Positions 34,429 through 44,163 of a stretch of 64,000 nucleotides of DNA are shown here, one piece after another. Under the pieces are notes generated by a model, which worked only from the letters and a program-made list of their open reading frames with translations, was not told the DNA's origin and did no database searches. How positions within the stretch are numbered: the stretch's first letter is position 1; each line of letters begins with the position of its first letter. The DNA is from Fibrobacter succinogenes (GTDB lineage Bacteria; Fibrobacterota; Fibrobacteria; Fibrobacterales; Fibrobacteraceae). Where the stretch lies: positions 124,001 through 188,000 of the forward strand of contig CACVQR010000006.1 of assembly GCA_902756345.1 (NCBI GenBank), read 5' to 3'. A program made the position numbers and the translations under genes.

Positions 34429-35385
34429 ATGAACCAGCAAATTGCAGATATCGCTTTGATGATGGTGCTCCCCCTGGGCATCACCTTTACAGCAATTCTC
34501 ATGTCCGTTTCTGCAGAAACACGCACCAAAATCATGATGGGCGTGTTTTTGTCATTCCTGATTGTGGCAATGGATTGCATATTCTTCTTCGCGAAGAACT
34601 CGTTCATTGCCTACAACTGCGACGGCGGACTCCTGCTGTCATTCGCGAGCCTGTTTTTCTTCGCTATCATAGGCTTTATCCGCTTTGACGACCGCGCTGC
34701 GAAGGTCGGAAACATCTTTCTCGCCTTCTTTATGCTGTCGGCCTTCATGGGAATTGCCTACTGGGACCGCCCGACGTTCATTCCGACATCGGACTACACC
34801 GCCGAAGAAATCGCCGCGATGAATACCAAGTACCAGGACTACATCGCATCATTCCAAAACGGTGAAGGTGGACAGATTCTGCCCGGTTCCGACCACATGG
34901 TTCGCCATAGGATTCGCACCGGCGATCAGGCAGGCAAAGCCGGCAGCGACGACAAGGACTTGAGCAGGCTCGACAGTTATCTGGTCGATGCAGAAACAGT
35001 CATCAAGCGCATGCAAGACATCATCAACTCCATGGATGCCTTCGGCACCCTGCCGTCCAACATTTCGGAATCAGAGCGTGAAATGCGCAGCAGCCAGGCG
35101 CTTGCCATCAACAACAATGCCATCGCGCTTAACAAAAAGGTTCTCGGGCTTTTCCACCCGCATAAATCCAGCGATGCGCACAAGGAACTGATTCAGGCAA
35201 GCGAATGCGTGCGACTCGCCGCCTACGCGCTCTACAGCTACACGCTCCAGGAAAACCCGGAGCAGCAACTGATCCAATACAGGCAGTCCAGAGACCAGAT
35301 TGGCCAGATGAAAATCTACCTGAAGCGTTTCTGGAACGCCACAGAAGCTTTACAATCAAACAATCAACAACAAACCGAACAATAA
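34429..35385 (+). CDS. Hypothetical membrane protein in the ssb transcript
   Basis: The 318-residue protein is not recognised. Four hydrophobic helices fill the first 120 residues: LMMVLPLGITFTAILMSV, GVFLSFLIVAMDCIFFF, LLLSFASLFFFAIIGFI and FLAFFMLSAFMGIAY. The remaining 200 residues are hydrophilic and helical, with a likely coiled coil (DSYLVDAETVIKRMQDIINSMD) and a Gln-rich end (NNQQQTEQ). The ATG lies 3 nt after the ssb stop, and asd follows 10 nt after its own stop. Nothing links it functionally to DNA replication; the arrangement may only reflect shared expression. Confidence 0.8.
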   Translation: MNQQIADIALMMVLPLGITFTAILMSVSAETRTKIMMGVFLSFLIVAMDCIFFFAKNSFIAYNCDGGLLLSFASLFFFAIIGFIRFDDRAAKVGNIFLAFFMLSAFMGIAYWDRPTFIPTSDYTAEEIAAMNTKYQDYIASFQNGEGGQILPGSDHMVRHRIRTGDQAGKAGSDDKDLSRLDSYLVDAETVIKRMQDIINSMDAFGTLPSNISESEREMRSSQALAINNNAIALNKKVLGLFHPHKSSDAHKELIQASECVRLAAYALYSYTLQENPEQQLIQYRQSRDQIGQMKIYLKRFWNATEALQSNNQQQTEQ

Positions 35386-35394
35386 AGGTTAATT

Positions 35395-36417
35395 ATGATT
35401 CGCAACGTTGCCATCATGGGCGCCACGGGCGCCGTGGGCCAGGAAATCCTCTCCATCCTCGAAGAACGCAACTTCCCGCTGCAGAGCCTGAAGCTCCTCG
35501 CTTCTGAACGCAGCGCCGGTAAGGAATTCAAGTTCAAGGGCGAAACCCTCAAGTGCGAAGTTCTAAACAAGGATTCTTTCAAGGGTGTCGACCTGGTGCT
35601 CAGCTCCGCTGGTGCCGCAATTTCCCAGGAATTTGCTCCGATCGCCGTCGAAAACGGTGCCGTGGTCGTGGACAACACCAGCTTCTTCCGCATGGATCCG
35701 GCAGTGCCGCTGGTTGTCCCGGAAGTGAACCCCGAAGACATCAAGCTCTACAAGTCTGAACTCGGCGGCAAGGGCATTATCGCTAACCCGAACTGCACGA
35801 CCATCATGATGGTTGTGGTGCTCAACCCGATCGAAAAGATTTCTCACATCAAGAAGATCCACATTTCTTCTTACCAGAGTGCAAGTGGCGCAGGCGCCAT
35901 CGCCATGGAAGAACTCAAGCAGCAGTACAAGGACATCCTCGAAACCGGTACGACGACACACATCAACAAGTTCCCCTTCCAGCTCGCCTACAACGTGATT
36001 CCGCAGATCGACAAGATGACGGAAAACGACTACACGAAGGAAGAAATGAAGATGTACAACGAAACCCGCAAGATCATGCACTCTGACGTTCGTACGAGCG
36101 CCACCTGCGTGCGCGTGAGTTCGCTGCGTTCTCACTCCGAATCCGTGTGGTTCGAAACCGAACGTCCGGTTTCTGTCGAAGAAATCCGCAATGCCTTGAA
36201 GAACGCTCCGGGCGTGACCCTCAAGGACGATCCGCAGAACTACGTGTACCCGATGCCGCTCGAAAGCGCCGGCAAGGACAACGTGTTCGTAGGCCGTATC
36301 CGCAAGGACCTCGCCGACGAGAACAGCAACACGCTGTGGCTCACCGGTGACCAGATCCGCAAGGGCGCCGCCCTCAACGCCGTGCAGATTGGCGAGATTC
36401 TCGCTAAGGGTGTGTAA
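35395..36417 (+). CDS. asd: Aspartate-semialdehyde dehydrogenase
   Basis: The 340-residue enzyme reduces aspartyl phosphate to aspartate semialdehyde with NADPH, feeding lysine/diaminopimelate, threonine and methionine synthesis. Motifs: VAIMGATGAVGQEIL (nucleotide binding), LVLSSAGAAISQEFAP, NPNCTTIMMVV with the catalytic cysteine near residue 130, and SSYQSASGAGAIAMEEL. Histidine and arginine of the active site lie in the SSLRSHSESVW region. AAAGG precedes the ATG. It is the third gene after ssb and is followed by tandem hairpins and a terminator. Confidence 0.96.
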   Translation: MIRNVAIMGATGAVGQEILSILEERNFPLQSLKLLASERSAGKEFKFKGETLKCEVLNKDSFKGVDLVLSSAGAAISQEFAPIAVENGAVVVDNTSFFRMDPAVPLVVPEVNPEDIKLYKSELGGKGIIANPNCTTIMMVVVLNPIEKISHIKKIHISSYQSASGAGAIAMEELKQQYKDILETGTTTHINKFPFQLAYNVIPQIDKMTENDYTKEEMKMYNETRKIMHSDVRTSATCVRVSSLRSHSESVWFETERPVSVEEIRNALKNAPGVTLKDDPQNYVYPMPLESAGKDNVFVGRIRKDLADENSNTLWLTGDQIRKGAALNAVQIGEILAKGV

Positions 36418-36466
36418 TTCGAAAGATTGCGCGACTGCGCAACTTTCGCTTAAGCGAAAAACATTT

Positions 36467-36499
36467 AAAAAGCCGTCCTGCAAAGGACGGCTTTTTTTT
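36467..36499 (+). terminator. Intrinsic terminator after asd
   Basis: AAAAAGCCGTCC, loop TGCAAA, GGACGGCTTTTT with extra T residues. Two further small hairpins precede it (36421-36456), including TTTCGC-TTAA-GCGAAA. Confidence 0.9.
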
Positions 36500-36527
36500 A
36501 TTTTCAATGTTTTTTTACGAACAACCG

Positions 36528-38858
36528 TTAGCGAAGAAGCGTCCTCGACAGAGCCTTGCCGTTCTGTTCCAGAACAATCAAAGCAACGCCTCGAGCTTCT
36601 ACGGCACCACTCAAATTCACTTGATGCACGCCTTCGCTCATTTTGCCAAGCGAAACAACCTTTTGCAACACCCCCTTCAAATTATACACCTTGACGTTCG
36701 TCATTCCCGAACGGGAAAGCGTTACCATAGCTTGCAGGTTTCGGCGGTTTCCATATAGTTTAACGCCATTAGCGCCCTTCACGGCTACCACGTTCGGCTT
36801 CGCAATTTCAATCGGAGGACCATCTTCGATAATTTCGGGAAGCACTCCTGTCGTAAACACAAGGTGCGGGAAGGAGAGCGTATCGTTCAAAGTCCAATAC
36901 TTGTCGAAATCAGTCCAGTTCTTGTATAGAGACGCATTCTTCATTTCAGTAAACGCAACGCCGTCTACCGTTGAATCCGTTCCAAACCCGCAGCCATCCT
37001 TATTGTAAAGGGCATTTTTTACAGATCCGTCGTTTCCTGCCACAAAGCAGCCGGCACCATAAAGTTCAGCGCCGCTTGCAACAGTCTTTCCAGCAAAGAA
37101 TACGTTTTCAATATTCTTTCTATTCGTACCGACAAATCCAGCAGGTTCAACCTTACCAGAAACCTTTCCCGTAGCATAGGCATTCAAAATGGTTCCACTG
37201 TTACTCGAAACGAAACCAGCGCCTGTGTATTCACTGGTGACATTTCCCGTAGCGTAGGCATTATTGATTTGACCTTCATTGGAACCGACAAAGCCGCCCG
37301 CCGTATACGACACATCATAACCTGTGATTTTTTCAAGAGATCCAGTCGCATAGCAATAGTAGATATTGCCCTTGTTCACGCCGACAAAGCCGCCAAAAAC
37401 AGAATACGAATGCACATCACCCGTCGCATAGCAATTGAGAATTTTTCCTTTATTTACTCCCACAAAGCCGCCAGCATGCATGCCACCAACGACTTCCCCG
37501 CTTGCGAAACTATTCGAAATAATTCCGGTAGAGTCGTTTTGACCGACAAAGCCACCATAAGTATCACCGGATCCCTTATTACCGTTATTCACATGGCCCG
37601 TCGCATAGCAACTATCGATTTTGCCGCTATTGCGGAATACAAATCCTGCCAAATTGTTGAACGCATCAACATTTGCTTTCGAATACGAATTCAATATAGT
37701 GCCGGCGTTGTTCAAAGCGAAACCAGACACAAGTCTCCCAGGGAAAGAATCGGCAGAAACCGTGCCTTCCATACGGGAATTCTTGATGATACCAGCATTG
37801 TGAACGACGAAACCGCCAGAACTATCGGAATGGACATTCGTCTTGGCAAAGCCGTTTTCGATGACCCCAGTCGTATCGTTCGTTCCAACAAAACCAGCCG
37901 CACCACGGTATTCACCAAAAACCGTATCGGCATCGACACTGGAATTCTTGATGGTTCCGCTATTATACCCAACCAGGCCAGCCGAATTTTCATTCATCGA
38001 ATAAATTGAACCATGAGAAACACACGAATCAATCGTTCCCGTATTATATCCGGTCACACCGCCCAGATAACGGTTTCCATGTTCAAGAATTCCATTGATT
38101 TCAGCAGAAACAATTAGGCCTTCATTGTCACCGGCAACTAAACCAAGTTTTTGTCCGTAATAAGTAGACCGCATGTCGGCATCGACTTTCACGTTACGAA
38201 TAACCGATTTTGTTCCGGAATTGCTACCGACAATACCGCCGACACTTACACGATCATTAATGCCATAAACGACGCCACTAAAGTCTACATCTTGAATGAT
38301 GCCGTTTTCATTAATACCCACAACACCACCCGTACTAACCGGGGCGCGCACCGTATCACGCTTGAGCTCAACATTTTCAATCAAGCCAAAATTCATTACG
38401 GCCACAGAGCCAGCTGCCCAGACAAACTTTACCGAAATAAAGCAATCGGACATTTTCAGATTCTTGACAACACCATTAGGGCCTACAGCCATAAACATGG
38501 CCGTTGAACGAGTATCCGTCGACATCGAATAAAGATTCGATATGGTATGGTCCGCGCCGTCAAATACGCCGCCAAAATAAGACTGCTCTGTTCCATAGTA
38601 CGCTACGCCTATCGGCTGGAAACCGGCGGTGGAATCGGCGGCATTCTTTTCGTTCCGGGAAGCAGACGCATCGATATCGGCCACCAGGACATAATGCCCA
38701 TTCATGCCATAGTCGCCTAAACCCACAGCCTTGAGGTCTTCGTAATCGGCGACCTGCCAAGGACTTTCTGCGGTTCCCGCACCAGCCATTTTACCATTTG
38801 TAGCCAAGCATGGTACAGCCAGCAAGGCCCCCAAAAAAATGGAGAGTTTTTTCAACAA
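36528..38858 (-). CDS. Secreted GLUG-repeat protein with C-terminal sorting domain
   Basis: The 776-residue protein has a signal peptide (MLKKLSIFLGALLAVPCLA). About twenty GLUG-type repeats follow: GGFVGVNKGKILNCYATGDV, GGFVGSNEGQINNAYATGNV, AGLVGYNSGTIKNSS and similar. GLUG repeats form right-handed beta-helices in adhesins and IgA-protease-like surface proteins. SYFGGVFDGADHTISNLY and an opening ADYEDLKAVGLGDYGMNGHYVLVADID are typical lead-ins. The end (VKVYNLKGVLQKVVSL ... GVALIVLEQNGKALSRTLL) is the sorting-type C-terminal domain also seen on the xyloglucanase. A surface adhesion role is likely; no catalytic domain is seen. The next gene upstream on this strand ends 22 nt before its start. 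Confidence 0.88.
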   Translation of the reverse strand: MLKKLSIFLGALLAVPCLATNGKMAGAGTAESPWQVADYEDLKAVGLGDYGMNGHYVLVADIDASASRNEKNAADSTAGFQPIGVAYYGTEQSYFGGVFDGADHTISNLYSMSTDTRSTAMFMAVGPNGVVKNLKMSDCFISVKFVWAAGSVAVMNFGLIENVELKRDTVRAPVSTGGVVGINENGIIQDVDFSGVVYGINDRVSVGGIVGSNSGTKSVIRNVKVDADMRSTYYGQKLGLVAGDNEGLIVSAEINGILEHGNRYLGGVTGYNTGTIDSCVSHGSIYSMNENSAGLVGYNSGTIKNSSVDADTVFGEYRGAAGFVGTNDTTGVIENGFAKTNVHSDSSGGFVVHNAGIIKNSRMEGTVSADSFPGRLVSGFALNNAGTILNSYSKANVDAFNNLAGFVFRNSGKIDSCYATGHVNNGNKGSGDTYGGFVGQNDSTGIISNSFASGEVVGGMHAGGFVGVNKGKILNCYATGDVHSYSVFGGFVGVNKGNIYYCYATGSLEKITGYDVSYTAGGFVGSNEGQINNAYATGNVTSEYTGAGFVSSNSGTILNAYATGKVSGKVEPAGFVGTNRKNIENVFFAGKTVASGAELYGAGCFVAGNDGSVKNALYNKDGCGFGTDSTVDGVAFTEMKNASLYKNWTDFDKYWTLNDTLSFPHLVFTTGVLPEIIEDGPPIEIAKPNVVAVKGANGVKLYGNRRNLQAMVTLSRSGMTNVKVYNLKGVLQKVVSLGKMSEGVHQVNLSGAVEARGVALIVLEQNGKALSRTLLR

Positions 38859-38880
38859 ATTTCCTCCTTCTTATGAAAAT

Positions 38881-39999
38881 CTATTTTCCCAGCTGGTCCG
38901 GGTTCAGGCACTTGAGTTCGTCAACCACGAACAGGCCGTCCTTGCGGATAAGCTTGTCGTCGAACCAGATTTCGCCACCACCGTATTCCGGGCGCATAAT
39001 GAGCACCAAATCCCAGTGGATGGCGCTGATGTTGCCGTTCGGGGCTTCTTCGTAGCAGCGGCCCGGCGTAAAGTGGATGGAGCCAGCAATCTTTTCGTCG
39101 AAGAGGATATCGCACATGGGAGCATTCACAAACGGGTTGAAGCCGATAGCGAACTCGCCCACATAACGGCCGCCTTCGTCGGTATCGAAAAGCGCGTTCA
39201 GGGCCACGTTGTCGCCGGATTCGCAGGAGGCGTTCACAATCTTACCGTCCTTGAATTCAAGGCGGATATTGCTGAAGTACTTGCCATCGTAAAGAGTCGG
39301 CGTATTGTAGTGAATTACGCCGTTCACGCTGTTGCGCACCGGTGCGGTATAGACTTCGCCATCGGGGATGTTCATGTTGCCGCAACACGGAATCGCCGGA
39401 ATATCCTTGATGCTGAAGGTCAAATCGGTTCCGTTTGCCACAAGGCGGACCTTGTCGGTACGGTTCATGAGGTCTACGAGGTTCTGGGCGGCCTTGGCCA
39501 TCTTCGGATAGTCGGCAAGGCAAGCTTCGAAGTAGAAGTCTTCGAACGCCTCGGAACTCATCTTGGCACCCTGCGCCATGGAGGGGTTCGGCCAGCGAAG
39601 CACACACCAACGCGTCTTATTCACGCGGTAGTTGAGAACGTCTTCGTTGATCTTGCGGTAGTTGAGCATCTGGCGGCCATCGATGTCGCAATTTTCGAGA
39701 GCGTTATCGGCGCCGCGAATGGCGATGTAGGCCTGCATCTTCTGCATTTCGGCCATAGCGAGGTCTGCCTGAAGCTGCATCTGTTCGATGGTTGCCGACT
39801 TGATCATTTCGCGACGGACACGGCCGCGATAATTATGCACGAATGCGTTTCCGCCCACCTTGGCGACAGCCTTCACAAGTTCTGTCGTGACTTCGTCGGG
39901 TGTGTCGGTCGTTTCGATAAGGATGTTTTCGCCCTGCTTAAGAGCAATGGCATTGTTAATCAAATTTTCAGCTAGCTTTGTAACGCGAGGATCTGTCAT
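38881..39999 (-). CDS. Aminopeptidase, peptidase family M29
   Basis: The 372-residue metallo-aminopeptidase removes N-terminal residues from peptides in the cytoplasm. Family landmarks: MTDPRVTKLAENLINNAI, GENILIETTDTPDE, NMNIPDGEVYTAPVRNSVNGVI, IRLEFKDGKIVNA, GRYVGEFAIGFNP and GSIHFTPGRCYE ... SAIHWDLVLIMRPEYGGGEIWFDD. The Glu and His residues in the last blocks fit the M29 metal ligands. Length is slightly short of 400, as in AmpS relatives. GGAGTATAGAA precedes the ATG. Confidence 0.88.
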   Translation of the reverse strand: MTDPRVTKLAENLINNAIALKQGENILIETTDTPDEVTTELVKAVAKVGGNAFVHNYRGRVRREMIKSATIEQMQLQADLAMAEMQKMQAYIAIRGADNALENCDIDGRQMLNYRKINEDVLNYRVNKTRWCVLRWPNPSMAQGAKMSSEAFEDFYFEACLADYPKMAKAAQNLVDLMNRTDKVRLVANGTDLTFSIKDIPAIPCCGNMNIPDGEVYTAPVRNSVNGVIHYNTPTLYDGKYFSNIRLEFKDGKIVNASCESGDNVALNALFDTDEGGRYVGEFAIGFNPFVNAPMCDILFDEKIAGSIHFTPGRCYEEAPNGNISAIHWDLVLIMRPEYGGGEIWFDDKLIRKDGLFVVDELKCLNPDQLGK

Positions 40000-40101
40000 T
40001 TCTATACTCCTATTTGCAAACTACAATATAGCAAAAGGAGATCGCCACGGCGCTACGCACCTCGCGATGACGAGAATACGTAACAACCGCAGCGAAATAA
40101 T

Positions 40102-41040
40102 TTATTCCGAGAACGTGAAGGGTATGGTCACCGTGGTATTGCCCGATTTCACCTTGCTGAATGTCCAGCGACCGACTGATTTCTTGATTTCATTGTCGAA
40201 TTCGCTGTAATCCGTCGTGGACGACACCAGCGACATACTGATGATTTCGCCACCCGGAGCAATCGTGAACTTGAGCGTTACCTTTCCCTGGAACCCCGGC
40301 TTCTTTTTGAGGTATTTATTGTAGACATGCCGTAGTCCAGGCGTGCGCTGACGGACAACCTTCATGATATCTGCAGCGGAACGGGATGACGGGCCGGAGC
40401 CCCACTCAATATCCGTTTCCTTGGGAGCCTTTATATTTCCCATAGCCTTGGTCGATATAGCTCCAGCAGAGCCACTGACCAGGTTCGAGATATCGTCGCC
40501 GATACCGCCGCTGCCACCGGCAAACATGCCTTGGTTAAATCCGTCTGAAATTTTTCCACGGACTTCACCAATCTTTGTCTTGCCGGTCACTTGCAAGCCA
40601 TTCGTATTCTTGAGAACCTTGTCGATATCCTTGGCAAAACTTTGCCTGATCAAGTCGTAAGCGGCAGCCGAAGCATTTGCAGTTTGAGCCTCTAGCGCAT
40701 GAATCACGCCACGATTGAGCGGGGCTCGAGGATTACCACGCCCTACGGGTTTCCCGCCAGTGCCAGGCCTTTTACTTTGGATATCTTTCGGTTTTCGTTC
40801 TGGTTTCTTGTCGGGCTTTTTTTCCTCCTTTTTATCGATGATGTTCATGGTTGCTGTGATTTCGGTGGTTGGCGAATCCACAAAAATGGAATCGTCAATC
40901 AGCACCTCGTACGTCGTTGCCCAGAAGCACAGAAGAATCGCGACAAGAAGCGATACGCCTGCAATGCGCACCATCTTTTTGTCGGAATCCGGCAACAGGG
41001 ACGCGATGAACGAATCCGGTGTTTGGATTACTGCTGTCAT
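40102..41040 (-). CDS. AgmX/PglI C-terminal-domain, TonB-like envelope protein
   Basis: The 312-residue protein has one transmembrane helix near the N-terminus (IAGVSLLVAILLCFWATTYEV). A Lys/Pro-rich stretch follows (KKEEKKPDKKPERKPKD), then a Gly/Ser-rich middle and a C-terminal domain RQRTPGLRHVYNKYLKKKPGFQGKVTLKFTIAPGGEII ... FTFSE. The last part matches the AgmX/PglI C-terminal family, a TonB-like fold found in gliding and energy-transduction proteins. It is probably inner-membrane anchored and spans the periplasm. No ExbB/ExbD genes are adjacent. GGGAGG precedes the ATG. Confidence 0.8.
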   Translation of the reverse strand: MTAVIQTPDSFIASLLPDSDKKMVRIAGVSLLVAILLCFWATTYEVLIDDSIFVDSPTTEITATMNIIDKKEEKKPDKKPERKPKDIQSKRPGTGGKPVGRGNPRAPLNRGVIHALEAQTANASAAAYDLIRQSFAKDIDKVLKNTNGLQVTGKTKIGEVRGKISDGFNQGMFAGGSGGIGDDISNLVSGSAGAISTKAMGNIKAPKETDIEWGSGPSSRSAADIMKVVRQRTPGLRHVYNKYLKKKPGFQGKVTLKFTIAPGGEIISMSLVSSTTDYSEFDNEIKKSVGRWTFSKVKSGNTTVTIPFTFSE

Positions 41041-41559
41041 GATTTTATCCTCCCTTTAACAGGGTTTTGATGGATGTTTTAGGGTATAGGCAGGGACACT
41101 ACCCTTTTGACAGGGCATTATTCTTGCCTTTGGAACAGACTCCGGAACGGGACTTTAAAAGGCAAGCCCATTACACAAAGTCAAATATGTCAGGGAAACA
41201 AAACGACAGAACAAAGGAATTAGTTTATCTGTATTTCATTCTATATCCGTTCCTTTATTCGGAATTAGAACAAGATATTTCTTTCTTCAAAATGAAAACT
41301 ACAAACAAAAAATCAAAAGGTTTCACCGCATACGGTAAACAAATTTTCATCTGCAAAATTGTAAACTCATACAAAATAACAGACTCCGCGCCATTACTGA
41401 GATTGAGCGCGAATCGAAGCTTAGGCTGCTGCCAGCCTGATTTACAAAAAACCTTTCAACTTGATTTATTCCACTATGGAATAAGAACACCCCAAAAAAG
41501 GACAATTTTCTTACAAACATGTAACCAAAGCAAAAGGACTTACCTATATTTCACACATC
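41041..41559. other. 519-bp AT-rich divergent intergenic region
   Basis: This separates the TonB-like gene (minus) from alr (plus). It contains two perfect hairpins, AGGCTG-CTGC-CAGCCT (41423-41438) and TTATTCCA-CTA-TGGAATAA (41466-41484), and the alr promoter octamer. An ORF from 41067 overlaps the alr start and has unconvincing composition. I see no tRNA or known regulatory RNA. Confidence 0.6.
41545..41552 (+). promoter_or_regulatory. TATATTTC -7 element of alr
   Basis: TATATTTC, then ACACATC, then the alr ATG at 41560: a 7-nt gap without Shine-Dalgarno, predicting a leaderless transcript. Confidence 0.5.
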
Positions 41560-42783
41560 ATGAAACTTTTAGCGACTCCTCCCGATTTAAATAAGATAGC
41601 GCGCCCGAACTGGATTGAAATCAACTTAGACGCACTCTGCAACAACATTCAATTTATCAGAAGCCAGATTCCGGCCAACACGAAGATTCTTTTGCCCGTC
41701 AAGGCGGACTCTTACGGTCACGGAAGCCTCGCCTGCTCTTTTGCCGCCAAATTCGGCGGTGCCGACTACCTGGGCGTTGCCCACATTAGCGAAGGCATGT
41801 TGCTTCGCCAGTACGGCATGGACTTGCCGATTCTGGTACTTGGCCCCTGCACTCCGGCTGATTTCGCCTACTTCGTAGAATTCCAGCTGACCGCAGCCAT
41901 TACAGACATTCGTACCGCCATGGCGTTTGATCAGTTCCTGCGCGATACGGGAACCACCTGCAAGGCTCACTTGGCCATCGATACCGGCATGAACCGCTAC
42001 GGTTTTGACGCCGAAGACTTTAACAACATCCGCGCAGCCTTAAGCCTCAAGAACCTGCACTTCGAAGGCATGTTCACTCACCTGGCCACCGCCGACATGC
42101 CGGGGAACCCGAAGACCGAAATTCAGATTCAGCGCTTTACCCGCCTGGTCGACGTGCTTGAAGCCGAAGGACTCCGCCCCGAGATTTGCCACTGTTCTAG
42201 CTCGGCAGGAACCCTCACCCACCCCGAAAGCCACTTTGACATGGTTCGCCCGGGACTTGCCCTTTACGGCTACAACTGCATGGGTGCAGCGCCGTCCCCC
42301 TGGCCGATCAAGCCGGTGATGCGAATCAAGTCTACCATTCGTCACATCCACGATGTAAAGCCCGGCGAAACCGTGAGCTACGGCGGTTACTGGATGGCCC
42401 AGCAACCCACCCGCATTGCCACAATCGCTATCGGTTACGGCGACGGCTACCTGCGCGGCGAATACAACAAGGGATTTGTGTTCATTCGCGGACAGCTCTG
42501 CCCGATTCTTGGCCGCGTGTGCATGGACGCCACCATGGTTGACGTGAGCCACATTCCCGATGTGCAAGTCGGCGAAACAGTCGATGTCGTGAACGGTGAA
42601 CTGGATTTTCGCATTTCGATGGAAAGCGTGGCCGATGACCACCACACGATTCCGTACGAATTAACAAGCCGCGTCGCACGCCGCCTGTATCGTAAGTATT
42701 ACTGGAAGAACCGCCTGGTACGTTGGGATTACCTGCGCAAGGAATTCGGCGTCAAGGACTTCAAGGAATACCCTCTAAGGTAA
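41560..42783 (+). CDS. alr: Alanine racemase
   Basis: The 407-residue PLP enzyme interconverts L- and D-alanine for peptidoglycan. The PLP lysine lies in LLPVKADSYGHGS near residue 46. MFTHLATAD, CSSSAGTLTHPESHFDMVRPGLALYGY, and the second catalytic Tyr in ETVSYGGYWMAQQPTRIATIAIGYGDGY follow. GRVCMDATMVDVSHIP and YELTSRVARRL close the barrel and C-terminal domains. A 12-residue extension (MKLLATPPDLNK) precedes the family start IARPNWIEINLDAL. The ATG at 41560 is chosen because of the promoter spacing. Confidence 0.96.
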   Translation: MKLLATPPDLNKIARPNWIEINLDALCNNIQFIRSQIPANTKILLPVKADSYGHGSLACSFAAKFGGADYLGVAHISEGMLLRQYGMDLPILVLGPCTPADFAYFVEFQLTAAITDIRTAMAFDQFLRDTGTTCKAHLAIDTGMNRYGFDAEDFNNIRAALSLKNLHFEGMFTHLATADMPGNPKTEIQIQRFTRLVDVLEAEGLRPEICHCSSSAGTLTHPESHFDMVRPGLALYGYNCMGAAPSPWPIKPVMRIKSTIRHIHDVKPGETVSYGGYWMAQQPTRIATIAIGYGDGYLRGEYNKGFVFIRGQLCPILGRVCMDATMVDVSHIPDVQVGETVDVVNGELDFRISMESVADDHHTIPYELTSRVARRLYRKYYWKNRLVRWDYLRKEFGVKDFKEYPLR

Positions 42784-42802
42784 TGTGCCTACGGCATTAA
42801 TG

Positions 42803-42878
42803 AAATTCAGAATTCGGAGTTCGGAATTCAGAATTAAAACAAACTAACCTGTTCCGAATTCACAATTCCGAAATCCGA
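42803..42878. repeat. GAATTC/TTCGGAATT simple repeat tract
   Basis: The gap between alr and the pseudouridine synthase gene consists of units such as AATTCAGAATTCGGAGTTCGG and, in the other half, the complementary TTCCGAATTCACAATTCCG. It resembles the GGAAGTA tracts in layout, with direct copies followed by an inverted block, but uses a different unit. Confidence 0.55.
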
Positions 42879-42879
42879 A

Positions 42880-44163
42880 CTACAACAAATTAGGGTCGAT
42901 GGTCGGTTCGTAACCGGGCTGAACAAAATCTTCGGGAGCAATGCCGCGCTTGCGAGCGGCCTTTTCCTGTTTGATACGCTTACGTTCAGCAGCCTTAGCC
43001 TTGCGGTTAGCTGCACGGGCGGCACGTTCGGCAAAGCGCTGGGCGCGCGTCTTGCGCTCCTTCAATTCCGGGAAAACGCCTTCGTCAAACACATCCAGAT
43101 TTTCAGATTCAGCTTCATCCGATTCGTAGCCTTCGCTAAAGCGCATTTCAGGATCGAAATCGCGGAAGCCTTCATCTTCGTCATCAAAGACAGGAGCTTC
43201 AGCCGGGCATTCCTTCTTGAGGAGTTTAAGAACTTGTTCGAAAGGCTTTTCGAGCGGCACCTTGAACTTCATCTTTTTGCCCGTGGTCGGGTGAATCAGT
43301 TCAATTTTCACGGCTTGCAAAAGCTGGGCAGGAGCAATTTCAAGGACCTTCGCGGCGACATCCTTCATCAAGGGAGACACGCGGTTCAGGCAGCCGTCGC
43401 GGCCGTCGTACAGCGGATCGCCCACGACCGGGTGCCCCATGTAGCGGCTATGTACGCGAATCTGGTGCGTACGGCCCGATTCAAGCTGCAATTCAAGCAA
43501 TGTTGCGAAGGCGAAAAATTTCTTTGCCACAAAATGCGTGCGGCTCGGCTTGCCATCGCTCACGACAGCCATCTTGAGGCGATTCTTGGGGTTACGCCCG
43601 ATGGGGGCATCGATGGTACCTTCCAAGTCGCGAGGATGCCCCCACACCAGGGCATTATAGGTGCGGTGCAGCGTACGCGTTTCTAGTTGGTGAGCCAAAT
43701 GCCTATGGGCGGCATCGTTTTTGGCCACCACCATAAGCCCTGGTGTATCCTTGTCCAGTCGATGGACAATGCCCGGGCGTAACGGGCCGTTCACTGCAGA
43801 CAAATTTTCTTTAAAATGATACAGAAGGCCTGCGGCAAGCGTCCCGTTCTGCACACCGTTACCCGGATGCACCACCAAGTTACGCGGCTTGTTCAAGACC
43901 ACGATATCGTCGTCTTCGTAAACGATGTCGAGCGGAATGTTTTCGGGTTCCAGCGTACTCGCCTCTTTTTCGGGAATCTTGTCCACCACCACGACCATGC
44001 CCGCTTCGACACGGAAATTCTTGGGAGAGGCAATGCCGCCCACCTTGACTTCGCCGGCGGCGATCAACTTCTGTATGTCCGTGCGAGACACGTTTTCCAT
44101 GACACCCACAAGGAACTTGTCGATGCGTTCTCCAGAATGCTTTTCGTCAACGATGTAGTTCAT
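42880..44163 (-). CDS. RluD-like 23S rRNA pseudouridine synthase with charged C-terminal tail
   Basis: The first 310 residues follow RluA/RluD enzymes. An S4 domain (ERIDKFLVGVMENVSRTDIQKLIAAGEVKVGG) is followed by the catalytic domain with VLNKPRNLVVHPGNG, PGIVHRLDKDTPGLMVVAKND (catalytic Asp in HRLDKDT) and ESGRTHQIRVHSRYMGHPVVGDPLYDG. The usual HRLDKDTSGL Ser is Pro here. Residues about 320-427 are extra: first acidic (FDDEDEGFRDFDPEM), then a Lys/Arg/Ala-rich coil (FAERAARAANRKAKAAERKRIKQE), ending PGYEPTIDPNLL. The tail could bind RNA or the ribosome. The start lies directly after a GGAAGTA repeat tract, without Shine-Dalgarno. Confidence 0.92.
   Translation of the reverse strand: MNYIVDEKHSGERIDKFLVGVMENVSRTDIQKLIAAGEVKVGGIASPKNFRVEAGMVVVVDKIPEKEASTLEPENIPLDIVYEDDDIVVLNKPRNLVVHPGNGVQNGTLAAGLLYHFKENLSAVNGPLRPGIVHRLDKDTPGLMVVAKNDAAHRHLAHQLETRTLHRTYNALVWGHPRDLEGTIDAPIGRNPKNRLKMAVVSDGKPSRTHFVAKKFFAFATLLELQLESGRTHQIRVHSRYMGHPVVGDPLYDGRDGCLNRVSPLMKDVAAKVLEIAPAQLLQAVKIELIHPTTGKKMKFKVPLEKPFEQVLKLLKKECPAEAPVFDDEDEGFRDFDPEMRFSEGYESDEAESENLDVFDEGVFPELKERKTRAQRFAERAARAANRKAKAAERKRIKQEKAARKRGIAPEDFVQPGYEPTIDPNLL

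Noticed and set aside
41067-41594. A 175-codon ORF overlapping the alr start
   Set aside because: It has no recognisable composition, crosses the alr promoter and start in another frame, and lies in AT-rich intergenic DNA.
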